From the NCBI GenBank assembly GCA_022823465.1, contig JAJEHX010000002.1, positions 1 through 39,800 on the forward strand: 39,800 bases of DNA, read 5' to 3'. The notes below the pieces were generated by a model that made no database searches, was not told the DNA's origin, and saw only the letters and a list, made by a program, of their open reading frames with translations. Position 1 is the first letter of the stretch. Each line of letters starts with the position of its first letter. Shown here one piece after another: positions 16,614-24,403 of the stretch. The position numbers and the translations under genes are program-made. Source of the stretch: Candidatus Latescibacterota bacterium (GTDB lineage Bacteria > JAAXHH01).

Positions 16614-17753
16614 TTGCGAATCGTTGATTCCGGCGTGATCGGAGACGGCCATGCCATCCCGGATCACCGCAGGAACTGCGCCTTCACCACCATCAACCGG
16701 CTCCATGACGGAACGATCCTCGTTTCGGGCCGGTGGGGATCCGCGCGCGATTCGGTGGACGGTCACGCCTGCATCTGGGCTACCGTTGATACGGGACGCA
16801 CCTGGAGCCTTCGCTACGATGGTTACGGGAAGGGATCATGGGACGGAACCCCGGGCGAAGTCAAGGGACTGACCAGTACGGAAACTGCACCCGGGAAACT
16901 CACGGCCACAGCCCTATGGGTCGACCGCTCGGACCCGGAACTGCCCTTCATCCACCCGAAAACGCAGGGCCTGCTGCCCATGCGCATCATGCACGTCGAT
17001 TCGGAGGACAGCGGCCGCACGTGGGGTACCCCTCGCCGCATGGACACGACGCCCCACCTCGCCGCTTCGCCCTGTTCGCACGCCGTCATCCGGTTGGACG
17101 ACGGTATCCTGGCACAGCCCTACGAACAGTGGAAGGAATACGCGGATCCGTCGCCGGGGCGGCCTGCGGCTCATATGCGCTTCTCCCGGGACGAGGGCCT
17201 GACGTGGCCGGAGTTCATCACCGTGGCCCGACATCCGGAGAACGCGCTGGCCTACTGGGACCAGCGGCTGGCCATCCATCCCGGTGACGGCCGCCTGGCC
17301 ACCACGTTCTGGACCCACGATTTCAACGCGGGCGTCGACATCGACATCCATATTGCCTACGGGACGCCTGATGGAAGGTCATGGACGATCCCGCGCAGTA
17401 CCGGACTGCCCGGTCAGCACTGCCAGCCCCTTGCTCTCGGCGGAGACCGGTTGCTGGCCGCTTATCCACGCCGCCGGGACCCTCCGGGCATCGTGTTTTC
17501 CATCAGCGAAGATTTCGGCAATAGCTGGGACCGTAGACAGGATCTCCTGGTCTACGACAGCACCGCCGGCACGGAGCCGGGGGCACGCGGCAGCCGTACG
17601 CAGTCCGAACTGTGGGGCGACATGGAGCGATGGCGCTTTGGCCATCCCCGCATGGTGCGATTACCGGACCGCCCGGACGACGAGGTGTTCGTCGTCTATT
17701 ATGCGGGAGATGATGCCATGCTAACCGCGCGGTGGGCGAGGGTGCGCGTATAG
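16614..17753 (+). CDS. Sialidase-like BNR-repeat protein, TTG start
   Basis: 379-residue second propeller protein. Asp-box type motifs: TVDTGRTWSL, SEDSGRTWGT, SRDEGLTWPE and SEDFGNSWDR, plus a degenerate TPDGRSWTI. The start is taken as TTG at 16614 because GGAG lies 6 nt before it and the product then begins (M)RIVDSGVIGDGH; another TTG at 16602 has no ribosome binding site, and no in-frame ATG occurs until far into the protein. No signal peptide is visible. Tandem placement with the first propeller gene suggests related substrates. It ends 58 bp from the convergent dehydratase gene. Confidence 0.8.
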   Translation: MRIVDSGVIGDGHAIPDHRRNCAFTTINRLHDGTILVSGRWGSARDSVDGHACIWATVDTGRTWSLRYDGYGKGSWDGTPGEVKGLTSTETAPGKLTATALWVDRSDPELPFIHPKTQGLLPMRIMHVDSEDSGRTWGTPRRMDTTPHLAASPCSHAVIRLDDGILAQPYEQWKEYADPSPGRPAAHMRFSRDEGLTWPEFITVARHPENALAYWDQRLAIHPGDGRLATTFWTHDFNAGVDIDIHIAYGTPDGRSWTIPRSTGLPGQHCQPLALGGDRLLAAYPRRRDPPGIVFSISEDFGNSWDRRQDLLVYDSTAGTEPGARGSRTQSELWGDMERWRFGHPRMVRLPDRPDDEVFVVYYAGDDAMLTARWARVRV

Positions 17754-17776
17754 AACCAGTGGTGGCACGGTCCGAC

Positions 17777-17806
17777 GATCGGCGATGCGATATTGAAGCG
17801 CCGATC
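17777..17806. terminator. Stem-loop between convergent genes, possible bidirectional terminator
   Basis: GATCGGCG (17777-17784) and CGCCGATC (17799-17806) are perfect 8-bp inverted copies with a 14-nt loop, sitting in the 58-bp gap between two convergent genes and 5 nt past the stop of the minus-strand one. No T run follows on either strand, so termination would be inefficient or Rho-assisted. Confidence 0.4.
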
Positions 17807-17811
17807 CGGGT

Positions 17812-19005
17812 TCAGCCCCGCACTTCCCGCCACGGCCGGGCCATGATCTGCTCAAAACCTTCCAGATCGATGTCGATACCGAGTCCCGGCCCCTGGGGCA
17901 CCGCCACGCATCCGTCTTCGTCCAGTACGAAAGGCTCGGCGAAATAGCCCTTGCCGATGAACGTCCGCCCATCCTCGCGCCGGCAATTCACTTCGTTGTG
18001 TTCCTGGACCAGGAAGTTCGACGCGCAGGCATCGATCTGTATGGACGCGGCCAGGGCCAGCGGACTCAACGGGCAGTGCAGGGCGAGTTTCGCGTAGGCG
18101 CTCTCGCCCATCACCGCGATCTTGTGGCACTCGGTGATGCCTCCGGCGTGGCACAGGTCCGGTTGCATCACGGAGAGGGCGTTCTTGCGTAGCGCGTCGT
18201 AGAAGATCCACTTGCCCATCCACCGTTCCCCCGCCGCGATGGGGATCTCGCTGTTGCGCGCGATGTCCGCGAGCACGTCGACCCGCTCCACGGGCATGGG
18301 TTCCTCGATGAACAGGGGACGGTGCGGCGTCAGTGCCGAAATCATCTGTTTCGCCATCACGGGGTGGGGATTGTGGATGTCCACGGCCACTTCGACTTCG
18401 GGACCGGCACCCTTCCGCACGGCGGCAAAAGCTTCCGCGATGCGATCCACTTCATAAGTAGGCTCCAATCCGGTACCCATGCCCACGTGCAGTTTCATGC
18501 ACCGGAAGCCCCATTCATGAATGATGACCCGGGCCGCCTCCTCGTGGGCCCTGGGGAAATCCAGTTCCGCCAGGTCGTATTCCGGAGACCAGCCCTCGTT
18601 ATAAGGCTGTCCCGGCTCCACGCACCAGGGAAGCTGGCCGCCTACCGCGCGGTACATGCGTATCCGGTCACGGCAGGCCCCGCCGAGCATGCGGTGGATC
18701 GGCAGCCCCGCGGCTTTGCCGGCAAGGTCCCAGAGCGCCATGTCGATCCCGCTTATCGCGCTCATCTTCACCGGTCCGCCGACGTATCCCGAGCCGCCTT
18801 CGTACATGGTATGCCAGAGTGACTCGACCCTGCAGGGATCTTTTCCGACGAGCAACGGCTCCAGGCGCCTCACCTCGGCGATGACGCTCTCCGGATGGTT
18901 TTCCAGGTAGGGTTCGCCCCAGCCGAAGAGCTCGGTGTCCGTATGGATTTTCAGCCATACCCAGCTTGGCGGAACGCGCAGGATTTCAAAATGGGTGATT
19001 CGCAT
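17812..19005 (-). CDS. Mandelate racemase/muconate-lactonizing (enolase) superfamily sugar-acid dehydratase
   Basis: 397-residue enolase-superfamily enzyme of the galactonate/mannonate dehydratase branch. N-terminal capping domain (FGWGEPYLENHPESVI) is followed by a TIM barrel with metal ligands D209 in VDIHNPHP, E234/E235 in FIEEPM and E260 in AAGERW, the segment CMKLHVG, and His310 in LHCPLSPLALAASI, which is close to the DgoD-type barrel end. The likely reaction is dehydration of an aldonic acid to a 2-keto-3-deoxy sugar acid. It follows the mannonate-dehydratase-like gene by 61 bp on the same strand, so the two are probably co-transcribed. The exact sugar acid is unknown. Confidence 0.87.
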   Translation of the reverse strand: MRITHFEILRVPPSWVWLKIHTDTELFGWGEPYLENHPESVIAEVRRLEPLLVGKDPCRVESLWHTMYEGGSGYVGGPVKMSAISGIDMALWDLAGKAAGLPIHRMLGGACRDRIRMYRAVGGQLPWCVEPGQPYNEGWSPEYDLAELDFPRAHEEAARVIIHEWGFRCMKLHVGMGTGLEPTYEVDRIAEAFAAVRKGAGPEVEVAVDIHNPHPVMAKQMISALTPHRPLFIEEPMPVERVDVLADIARNSEIPIAAGERWMGKWIFYDALRKNALSVMQPDLCHAGGITECHKIAVMGESAYAKLALHCPLSPLALAASIQIDACASNFLVQEHNEVNCRREDGRTFIGKGYFAEPFVLDEDGCVAVPQGPGLGIDIDLEGFEQIMARPWREVRG

Positions 19006-19066
19006 GCTCGGCTTAGCTCCCTGTTGTCGATGATAAACGTGAAGCGGATGATTCCAGGACGCCTCC

Positions 19067-20044
19067 CTATCTCCCGTAGACCGTCTGGATCATCGCCCGG
19101 ATGTAGCCGTTCGCGTAGGCGCGGCCGGCCGGTCCGGCCGTGGCTTGAGGAAAGCCCGGCGTGTGATCCATGCCGAAGGGCCCGCTGTATCCGTTATCCC
19201 TGTAGGTTTCCATGGCACGGCGCATGTCCACCTCGCCTTCGTCGATAAATACCTCGGCAAATCTCGGCAACTGACCCCGGACATTTCGGAAATGGACGAG
19301 GGCGATCCTGTTCCGGGAGGCCATCTCTGCGATGATGTCGTAGACGCCCTGCGGTCCCGCCAGTTCGGTCATGCAGCCCTGGCAGAATAGCATCCGGTGA
19401 CGATCGCTGGGCACCGCGTCGAAGATGCGCCGGAACTGCTCCACCGTGGAACAGATCTGTGCGACGCCGCCCAGCGGCTCCGGTATGGGGGGATCGTCGG
19501 GGTGGAGCGCCAGGTTGACCCCGGCTTTTTCGGCCGCCGGGACCGCGGTGCTCATGAAGGCGACCATGTTGTTCCACATCACCGATCCGGAGACGGGCGG
19601 CTCGTGGGGCTGGGGACGGTTCCGGTCGAATTCGGCATAATCGAACGTGCTGTACACCGCGCCGCCACGGCCGATGTCGGAAGTAGTGCGAAAGTTGCCC
19701 ATGGGCTTGAAATTCCAGGCCAGCGTTGGTATGCCCGCCTTGCCTATGCACTCGATGAGCCGGACAAAGGCCGCCATCTCCCCGTCCCGGTCCTCCGTGG
19801 CCAGCGTGATCCCTTCCAGGACCGGCATGAAGACGGTCTGCAGCTTCAGCCCGTGGGACTCGGTCTTTTCCCTGGCCTGTTCGAAAAGCTCCGTACTGTC
19901 CTTACCCGCCCTCACGTGCCGTTCCGCTTCGATCCTGCCCCCGGTCCGGAGATCCAGCTGGATCATATCCACGCTGATGGCCCGATAGAAACTGAGCGTT
20001 TCGTCGTTGAAATCGGTCCAATTGACGACATCATGCAGGTACAT
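19067..20044 (-). CDS. UxuA-like mannonate dehydratase family protein
   Basis: 325-residue xylose-isomerase-like TIM-barrel protein resembling D-mannonate dehydratase. Family-type stretches: LAWNFKPMGNFRTTSDIGRG, LALHPDDPPIPEPLGG, MLFCQGCMTELAG, LVHFRNVRGQ and FIDEGEVDM. The FCxG motif of UxuA appears as C221-x-x-C224. ATG 20044 is chosen because GGAGGG lies 7 nt upstream; a frame open to GTG at 20146 adds 34 residues with no family look. The product is somewhat shorter than E. coli UxuA. It pairs with the enolase-superfamily dehydratase downstream and is divergent from an HpcH/HpaI aldolase, a combination typical of hexuronate or aldonate breakdown. Confidence 0.82.
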   Translation of the reverse strand: MYLHDVVNWTDFNDETLSFYRAISVDMIQLDLRTGGRIEAERHVRAGKDSTELFEQAREKTESHGLKLQTVFMPVLEGITLATEDRDGEMAAFVRLIECIGKAGIPTLAWNFKPMGNFRTTSDIGRGGAVYSTFDYAEFDRNRPQPHEPPVSGSVMWNNMVAFMSTAVPAAEKAGVNLALHPDDPPIPEPLGGVAQICSTVEQFRRIFDAVPSDRHRMLFCQGCMTELAGPQGVYDIIAEMASRNRIALVHFRNVRGQLPRFAEVFIDEGEVDMRRAMETYRDNGYSGPFGMDHTPGFPQATAGPAGRAYANGYIRAMIQTVYGR

Positions 20045-20167
20045 GCGTTTCCCTCCGACTGCTGATACTCCGGAATAGTCTGCAGGCCCTGTCCGGTCTG
20101 AACGCGGGTAGTTGTGTAGTTTTAAGATAAACTCAGCAGGTGTCACTGCAATTTGAAAATAGCGGCA

Positions 20168-20202
20168 TTTCCGTCAATACGGCCAGATTGGTCTAACGGA
20201 AA
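20168..20202. repeat. Inverted repeat TTTCCGT-N21-ACGGAAA in a divergent promoter region
   Basis: Perfect 7-bp arms at 20168-20174 and 20196-20202 lie in the 292-bp spacer between the UxuA-like and aldolase genes, just upstream of a TATAAT. Arms 28 bp apart could be two half-sites of a looping or dimeric regulator. No regulator gene is adjacent. Confidence 0.4.
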
Positions 20203-20216
20203 CGATCATCACGCAT

Positions 20217-20222
20217 TATAAT
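20217..20222 (+). promoter_or_regulatory. Possible -10 element TATAAT for the aldolase gene
   Basis: Perfect TATAAT 114 bp before the aldolase start; no good -35 hexamer at 16-18 bp, which would suit activator dependence or mean it is chance. Confidence 0.3.
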
Positions 20223-20296
20223 CGAGATCACCGGACACGGGGCGACCTGCGTCCGGTTCGACAGGCATGGTCCTGTTACCTTATCTGACATCCATA

Positions 20297-20314
20297 ACGA
20301 TATTCACGATATTC
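20297..20314 (+). repeat. Tandem 9-bp repeat ACGATATTC x2
   Basis: ACGATATTC occurs twice with no gap (20297-20305, 20306-20314), 22 bp before the aldolase start codon and just before its ribosome binding site. It may be an operator or a replication slippage product. Confidence 0.4.
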
Positions 20315-20336
20315 AACCCGGAAGAGGAGCACTGGC

Positions 20337-21062
20337 ATGGCAGCGCGCAACCTGAAACAGCGTATTGGCGCAGGGGAACAGGTCATCGGCGCCAATGTGG
20401 GCATGACCCATACCGAGGATCAGTTGAAAAAGGTAGTTGAATCCGGGAAGTTCGATTTTCTGTGGGTCGATGGGCAGCACAGCGCCTTCAGCGAGGACCA
20501 GCTAGTCGCGTTCTGCGACAGGGCCGATACGTTGGACGCCGACGTCATGTTTCGTATCAAGCATACGTACCACAGTTACCTGGTCGGCAACCTGCTCGAT
20601 CTTGGACCCGCCGGGATCGAAGTGCCCCAGGTCGAGACGGAGTCAACTGTCGATGAGGCGGTCAACTTCTTCTACTACCCGCAGAAGGGCATGCGGAGCT
20701 GGGGAGGCGGAGCGCGGCGCAAAGTGGGCGAAGTCGGAGGGGACCGGCTGCAGTACGCCGCCTGGTGGAACGACTACGGCGTGCTGATGATACAGCTCGA
20801 ATCGATTCCCTCGGTGACCGGCGCCCGGAGGCTGGCCAAAGCGGGCGTGGACTGCCTGTCCTTCGGTCCGAACGATCTGATGTATAGTATCGAAGCGCAC
20901 CCGCACCATCCCTTTCGAAATGTGGATGACTGTGTGCGTCACGTGGTCGAACAGCTCGCCGGTTCGGATACGCGGGTGTGTTTCCGGAACCACCCGGCGA
21001 GCATGCGGCAGAAGTACGTTGATATGGGCGTGACGGTGTTTCTGGAAAGTCCGGATCTGTAG
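20337..21062 (+). CDS. HpcH/HpaI family class II aldolase
   Basis: 241-residue metal-dependent pyruvate aldolase family enzyme. Conserved residues of HpaI-type aldolases can be placed: H48 in VDGQHSAFS, R73 in MFRIKH, metal ligands E155 in IQLESIPS and D180 in FGPNDL, and the GIEVPQVET strand. Family members cleave or form 4-hydroxy-2-keto acids such as 2-keto-3-deoxy sugar acids. Ribosome binding site GAGGAG about 8 nt before ATG. Divergent from the UxuA-like and enolase-superfamily dehydratases, whose products would be substrates of this aldolase type, so a shared pathway is plausible. Confidence 0.88.
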   Translation: MAARNLKQRIGAGEQVIGANVGMTHTEDQLKKVVESGKFDFLWVDGQHSAFSEDQLVAFCDRADTLDADVMFRIKHTYHSYLVGNLLDLGPAGIEVPQVETESTVDEAVNFFYYPQKGMRSWGGGARRKVGEVGGDRLQYAAWWNDYGVLMIQLESIPSVTGARRLAKAGVDCLSFGPNDLMYSIEAHPHHPFRNVDDCVRHVVEQLAGSDTRVCFRNHPASMRQKYVDMGVTVFLESPDL

Positions 21063-21122
21063 CCTGTTTATCCAAACCAGGTATCCGGACGGGAATCCTG
21101 GACGGTCAGTTACAGGTAAGCG

Positions 21123-22916
21123 CTACTCGAAGTCCAGCGACTGGGCCTCGTACATGCTGGCGAAGATGCCGCCACGTTTAACGAGTTCTCGCGGCGTGCC
21201 CGATTCGACCAGCTTTCCTCCTTCGACGACCAGGATACGGTCGGCATGGCGAATCGTGGACAGGCGATGGGCAATGACGATGGTGGTACGTCCGGTTCGT
21301 GCCTCTTCAACGGCCGTCCTGATCTTCTCTTCGGCCAGGGCGTCCAGGGCGGAAGTGGCCTCGTCGAGAATCAGAATCCTCGAACGGTCACGCATGAAGG
21401 CCCGAGCCAGCGCGATGCGCTGTTTCTCACCGCCCGATAGCGCGGTTCCGTCCTCTCCGGCAACAGTATCATAGCCCTCCGGCTGTTTCTGTATGAATTC
21501 GTGCAAAGCGGAGAGACGCGCGATCCGCTCCACCTCCTCCATTTCGTAGTCCGTCTCCGGGTAAGCGATGTTGTCCGCGAAGGACGCGTTCCAGATGAAC
21601 ACATCCTGGGGCACGACCGCGACGCGCGACCTGAGCGACTCCAACTGCATTTGAAGAATGTCCGTTCCACCTATGCTGATCCGGCCGCTTTCAGGTTCCT
21701 GCAAACGGGTCAGCAGATCGATAATCGTGGTCTTTCCCCCGCCGCTGGGTCCTACGATGCCGACGAACTCACCACCGTTAATCTTCAACGACAGATCTTT
21801 CACCTCGTATCCCCGATCGTATTTGAAATGCACGCCTGAGAATTCGATATCCGGCGGTTCGACGCTGACCCGTTGAGGCGCCAGGCCCCTGCCGAATCCG
21901 CCTTCCACCGGTAGATCGAACAGGTCGTTCAGGCTCTGCACAGAAACGTCGATGAGCCGCGTGCCGGTATAGGTTGTGAGTATGGACCGCAGTGCGGCAT
22001 AGGCTCTCGGCGCATAGGCCATGATGGCCACGAGACCTCCAATGGTGATTTCGTTGTCCATGGCCTGGAAAGCGCCGAATCCCAGCAGCACGCCGAGTAC
22101 CAGGCCGTTGATCACCTCATTCGGAAAAGTGAGCATGATATCGTGTAGGGCCGCGCCTCGTATCTTCAGACGGGTGTACCTGCCCGTTTGGCGAGCCCAT
22201 CCCATCTTGGCATGTTCCTCCCCGGTGAACAGGCGAATCGTCCGAAACGCGCTGACCACCTCATAAAGAAAGCTCTCCGCGATCTTGATCTGCTCATGCG
22301 AACGGCGGTCTAACTCCTTGGAGTAGCGGGTCAGATAGCGCGTAATGAGATAGGTCGCCGGCAACGCGACGCAGAATAGGGCCGCCAGTTCGACATTTAA
22401 CAAAAACATCATGACCAGTGCGCCGGCCAGTACGATAGAGCTCGAAAACACGGGGAGCAGTTCCTGCGCGATGTACATCTCACCGATCTTGCCGCCATCC
22501 CGCGTTATGCGGTAGACAATATCTCCTTTGGGAATCTTATCCAGTGCATCCAGCCTGACGTGCAGCAAGTGATTCACGACCGCCTTGCGCAGGGCAAGGG
22601 CCACAGAGGCTCCGATTCGTACGCGTAGATGGCCCTGAAAGTAGGAAATCCCGATTGCCGCCAGAGGCGTCACCACCATCCCCGCCAGCAGCCACCATAG
22701 CAGTCCGGTGTCCTGCTCGGGGATCGCCGTGTCAAACAGCATTTTGAAGAACAGGGGCTGGACCAGCATGACGCCTGAACCCGTGAGCATCATGATAACC
22801 ACGGCGACGATGGTATACTTATTTTGATACAGCGTCTGCCGAACGATTTCGGCAGTGCGTGTCACCGATTCACTGTTTCTGTGGACTCGCCTGGTTTTCC
22901 CTTCGTCTGATGTCAT
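21123..22916 (-). CDS. ABC exporter, fused membrane and ATPase domains
   Basis: 597-residue half-transporter of the MsbA/MDR type. A hydrophilic N-terminus of about 30 residues precedes six predicted membrane helices (first around VAVVIMMLTGSGVMLVQPLF), then an ATPase domain with Walker A GPSGGGKTTI (K395), signature ALSGGEKQRIALA, Walker B ILILDEATSALD (D518) and switch histidine IAHRLSTIRHA. It would act as a homodimer exporting a lipid, peptide or drug; the cargo is not evident. AGGAG lies about 9 nt before ATG 22916. The gene is alone between a terminator-like hairpin and a convergent aldolase gene, so context gives no clue. Confidence 0.93.
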   Translation of the reverse strand: MTSDEGKTRRVHRNSESVTRTAEIVRQTLYQNKYTIVAVVIMMLTGSGVMLVQPLFFKMLFDTAIPEQDTGLLWWLLAGMVVTPLAAIGISYFQGHLRVRIGASVALALRKAVVNHLLHVRLDALDKIPKGDIVYRITRDGGKIGEMYIAQELLPVFSSSIVLAGALVMMFLLNVELAALFCVALPATYLITRYLTRYSKELDRRSHEQIKIAESFLYEVVSAFRTIRLFTGEEHAKMGWARQTGRYTRLKIRGAALHDIMLTFPNEVINGLVLGVLLGFGAFQAMDNEITIGGLVAIMAYAPRAYAALRSILTTYTGTRLIDVSVQSLNDLFDLPVEGGFGRGLAPQRVSVEPPDIEFSGVHFKYDRGYEVKDLSLKINGGEFVGIVGPSGGGKTTIIDLLTRLQEPESGRISIGGTDILQMQLESLRSRVAVVPQDVFIWNASFADNIAYPETDYEMEEVERIARLSALHEFIQKQPEGYDTVAGEDGTALSGGEKQRIALARAFMRDRSRILILDEATSALDALAEEKIRTAVEEARTGRTTIVIAHRLSTIRHADRILVVEGGKLVESGTPRELVKRGGIFASMYEAQSLDFE

Positions 22917-23009
22917 GCCCTCGTTCTCCTGTGGTCGTCAACACTGACGAATTGAACACGAAATCGCACACGCCCTGGATTCATTCCCGGTCGATCCCAT
23001 AAATAGGCA

Positions 23010-23041
23010 AAGCCCCCGGCAGTACGGACCACCGGGGGCTT
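23010..23041 (-). terminator. Rho-independent terminator of the GMC/aminotransferase operon
   Basis: AAGCCCCCGG (23010-23019) and CCGGGGGCTT (23032-23041) form a perfect 10-bp GC-rich stem with a 12-nt loop. On the minus strand it is followed by TTTGCCTATTTAT and lies about 30 nt after the stop of the aminotransferase gene, so it most likely terminates that operon and insulates the ABC exporter gene. Confidence 0.8.
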
Positions 23042-23071
23042 GGTCTTGCTTGTTACGAAAACGTCGGTTGA

Positions 23072-24343
23072 CTAACCCTGATTCGGGCCTCCGAGGATAT
23101 CTTCCAACTCGTTCACGAAGACCTCGAGTTCATCGGGCTTGCCGACGGTCACCCTCAGGTGGTTTCCAAGCAGGTTGATCTCCCTGGTCCGATAGCCGGA
23201 CCCGGAGCGAACCATCACGCCGCGCTTGCGGAGTTCCATGGCCATCCGGCCGCTGTTCCGCTTCACGTCGACGATCATGAAATTGCCGTCGCTCGGCGTA
23301 TACGCCAGCCCAAGCCGGTCGAACTCGCCGGACAGATAGTCCTTGCCGTCGTTGACGACCTGCTTCGTGCGGGCGACGAATTCGTGGTCGTCCATGGCGG
23401 CAAGGGCCGCGTGCATCCCCAGCGTGCTCAGCCCGCCGCCGAAGAATCCCTGGGTAAGCATCAGCATATCCATCATGCGCTGGCTTGCGACCGCATACCC
23501 GATACGCATGCCGGCCAGTCCGAAAATCTTGGAAAAGGTGCGGGCGACGACCACGTTCTCCCGCTCGAGAGCAAGGCTTACGGCGTCCTGGTAACTGGGA
23601 TCGCGGACGAAGTGGATGTAGGCCTCGTCGATGAGCAGGGTTGCGTGGGGAGGCACGGCGTCCACGAAAGCCGCGAGTTCCTCGTAGGGGACGACCGTAC
23701 CGGTGGGATTGTTGGGGTTCGTGATGGTGATGAGCGTCGTTTTTGGCGTAATGGCGGCCTTCATGGCTTCCAGGTCGTGAACGAAATCACCTGTCGTCGG
23801 CACGCGGACGACCTTGACGTCCTTTCCCGCCATCTGGAAACTCTGAAAAGCGCGGGAAACCTGGCCGTACCCGGGAATGGCCTCGATACACTCTCCGCCG
23901 TTGCCTGCCGCCATGACGGCCAGCGCCTGCAGGATGGGGCCCGACCCGGGCGTGACCATGACCCGGTTCATTTCCCTGAAACGCATGAAGGACCGCATGT
24001 CGCCGAAATCCAGCTTGAAATCCTCGACGCCCGGGACGCCGTGCATCTGGTTAAGGCGGACGGGCAGGTCCACCCCGAAGTCGTACCGGTTGATCTTGTG
24101 CAGGTTCTCGGCAATGGCCGCGAGGGCACGGGGGGAAGCGCCAAGGGGATTCTCGTTGGCGCCGATATTGACAAAGCCCGGGTCGACACCGTAACCGCGG
24201 ACGTCGCTGGCCTTCTTGCCGGTCGCCATGGCCTGCGCGATTTCCCAGGCCGATCCGGTGGCCACGGCGCCGGTGCCCAGCAGAGCGCCTTTCATGAACC
24301 GCCGCCGCGTAAATCCATTCTTCAGTACACTCCCGAAACCCAT
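23072..24343 (-). CDS. Histidinol-phosphate-aminotransferase-like PLP enzyme with Tat signal
   Basis: 423-residue fold type I aminotransferase with a twin-arginine signal at its N-terminus (TRRRFMKGALLGTGAVA, arginines 13-15, then a hydrophobic stretch and AQA-type cleavage region). Class I/II landmarks follow: GANENPLGASP, ITNPNNPTGTV, the DEAYIHF aspartate-tyrosine pair, PLP lysine K272 in RTFSKIFGLAGMRIGYA and a C-terminal arginine in HLRVTVG. Sequence closest in look to HisC, but Tat export is unusual for a biosynthetic aminotransferase, so histidine synthesis is unlikely to be its role. GGAGG precedes ATG 24343. It follows the GMC oxidoreductase gene by 60 bp and ends before a strong terminator. 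Confidence 0.85.
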   Translation of the reverse strand: MGFGSVLKNGFTRRRFMKGALLGTGAVATGSAWEIAQAMATGKKASDVRGYGVDPGFVNIGANENPLGASPRALAAIAENLHKINRYDFGVDLPVRLNQMHGVPGVEDFKLDFGDMRSFMRFREMNRVMVTPGSGPILQALAVMAAGNGGECIEAIPGYGQVSRAFQSFQMAGKDVKVVRVPTTGDFVHDLEAMKAAITPKTTLITITNPNNPTGTVVPYEELAAFVDAVPPHATLLIDEAYIHFVRDPSYQDAVSLALERENVVVARTFSKIFGLAGMRIGYAVASQRMMDMLMLTQGFFGGGLSTLGMHAALAAMDDHEFVARTKQVVNDGKDYLSGEFDRLGLAYTPSDGNFMIVDVKRNSGRMAMELRKRGVMVRSGSGYRTREINLLGNHLRVTVGKPDELEVFVNELEDILGGPNQG

Positions 24344-24403
24344 GATTTGAACCTCCGATTTATGGTTGCGTGCGATTTCTATTTCTATGATGGAGAAGAG
24401 CCG

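Noticed and set aside
21067-21085. Imperfect hairpin in the gap between the convergent aldolase and ABC exporter genes
   Set aside because: The stem needs a bulge (CCTGTTT with AAACCAGG) and no T run follows, so it was not called a terminator.
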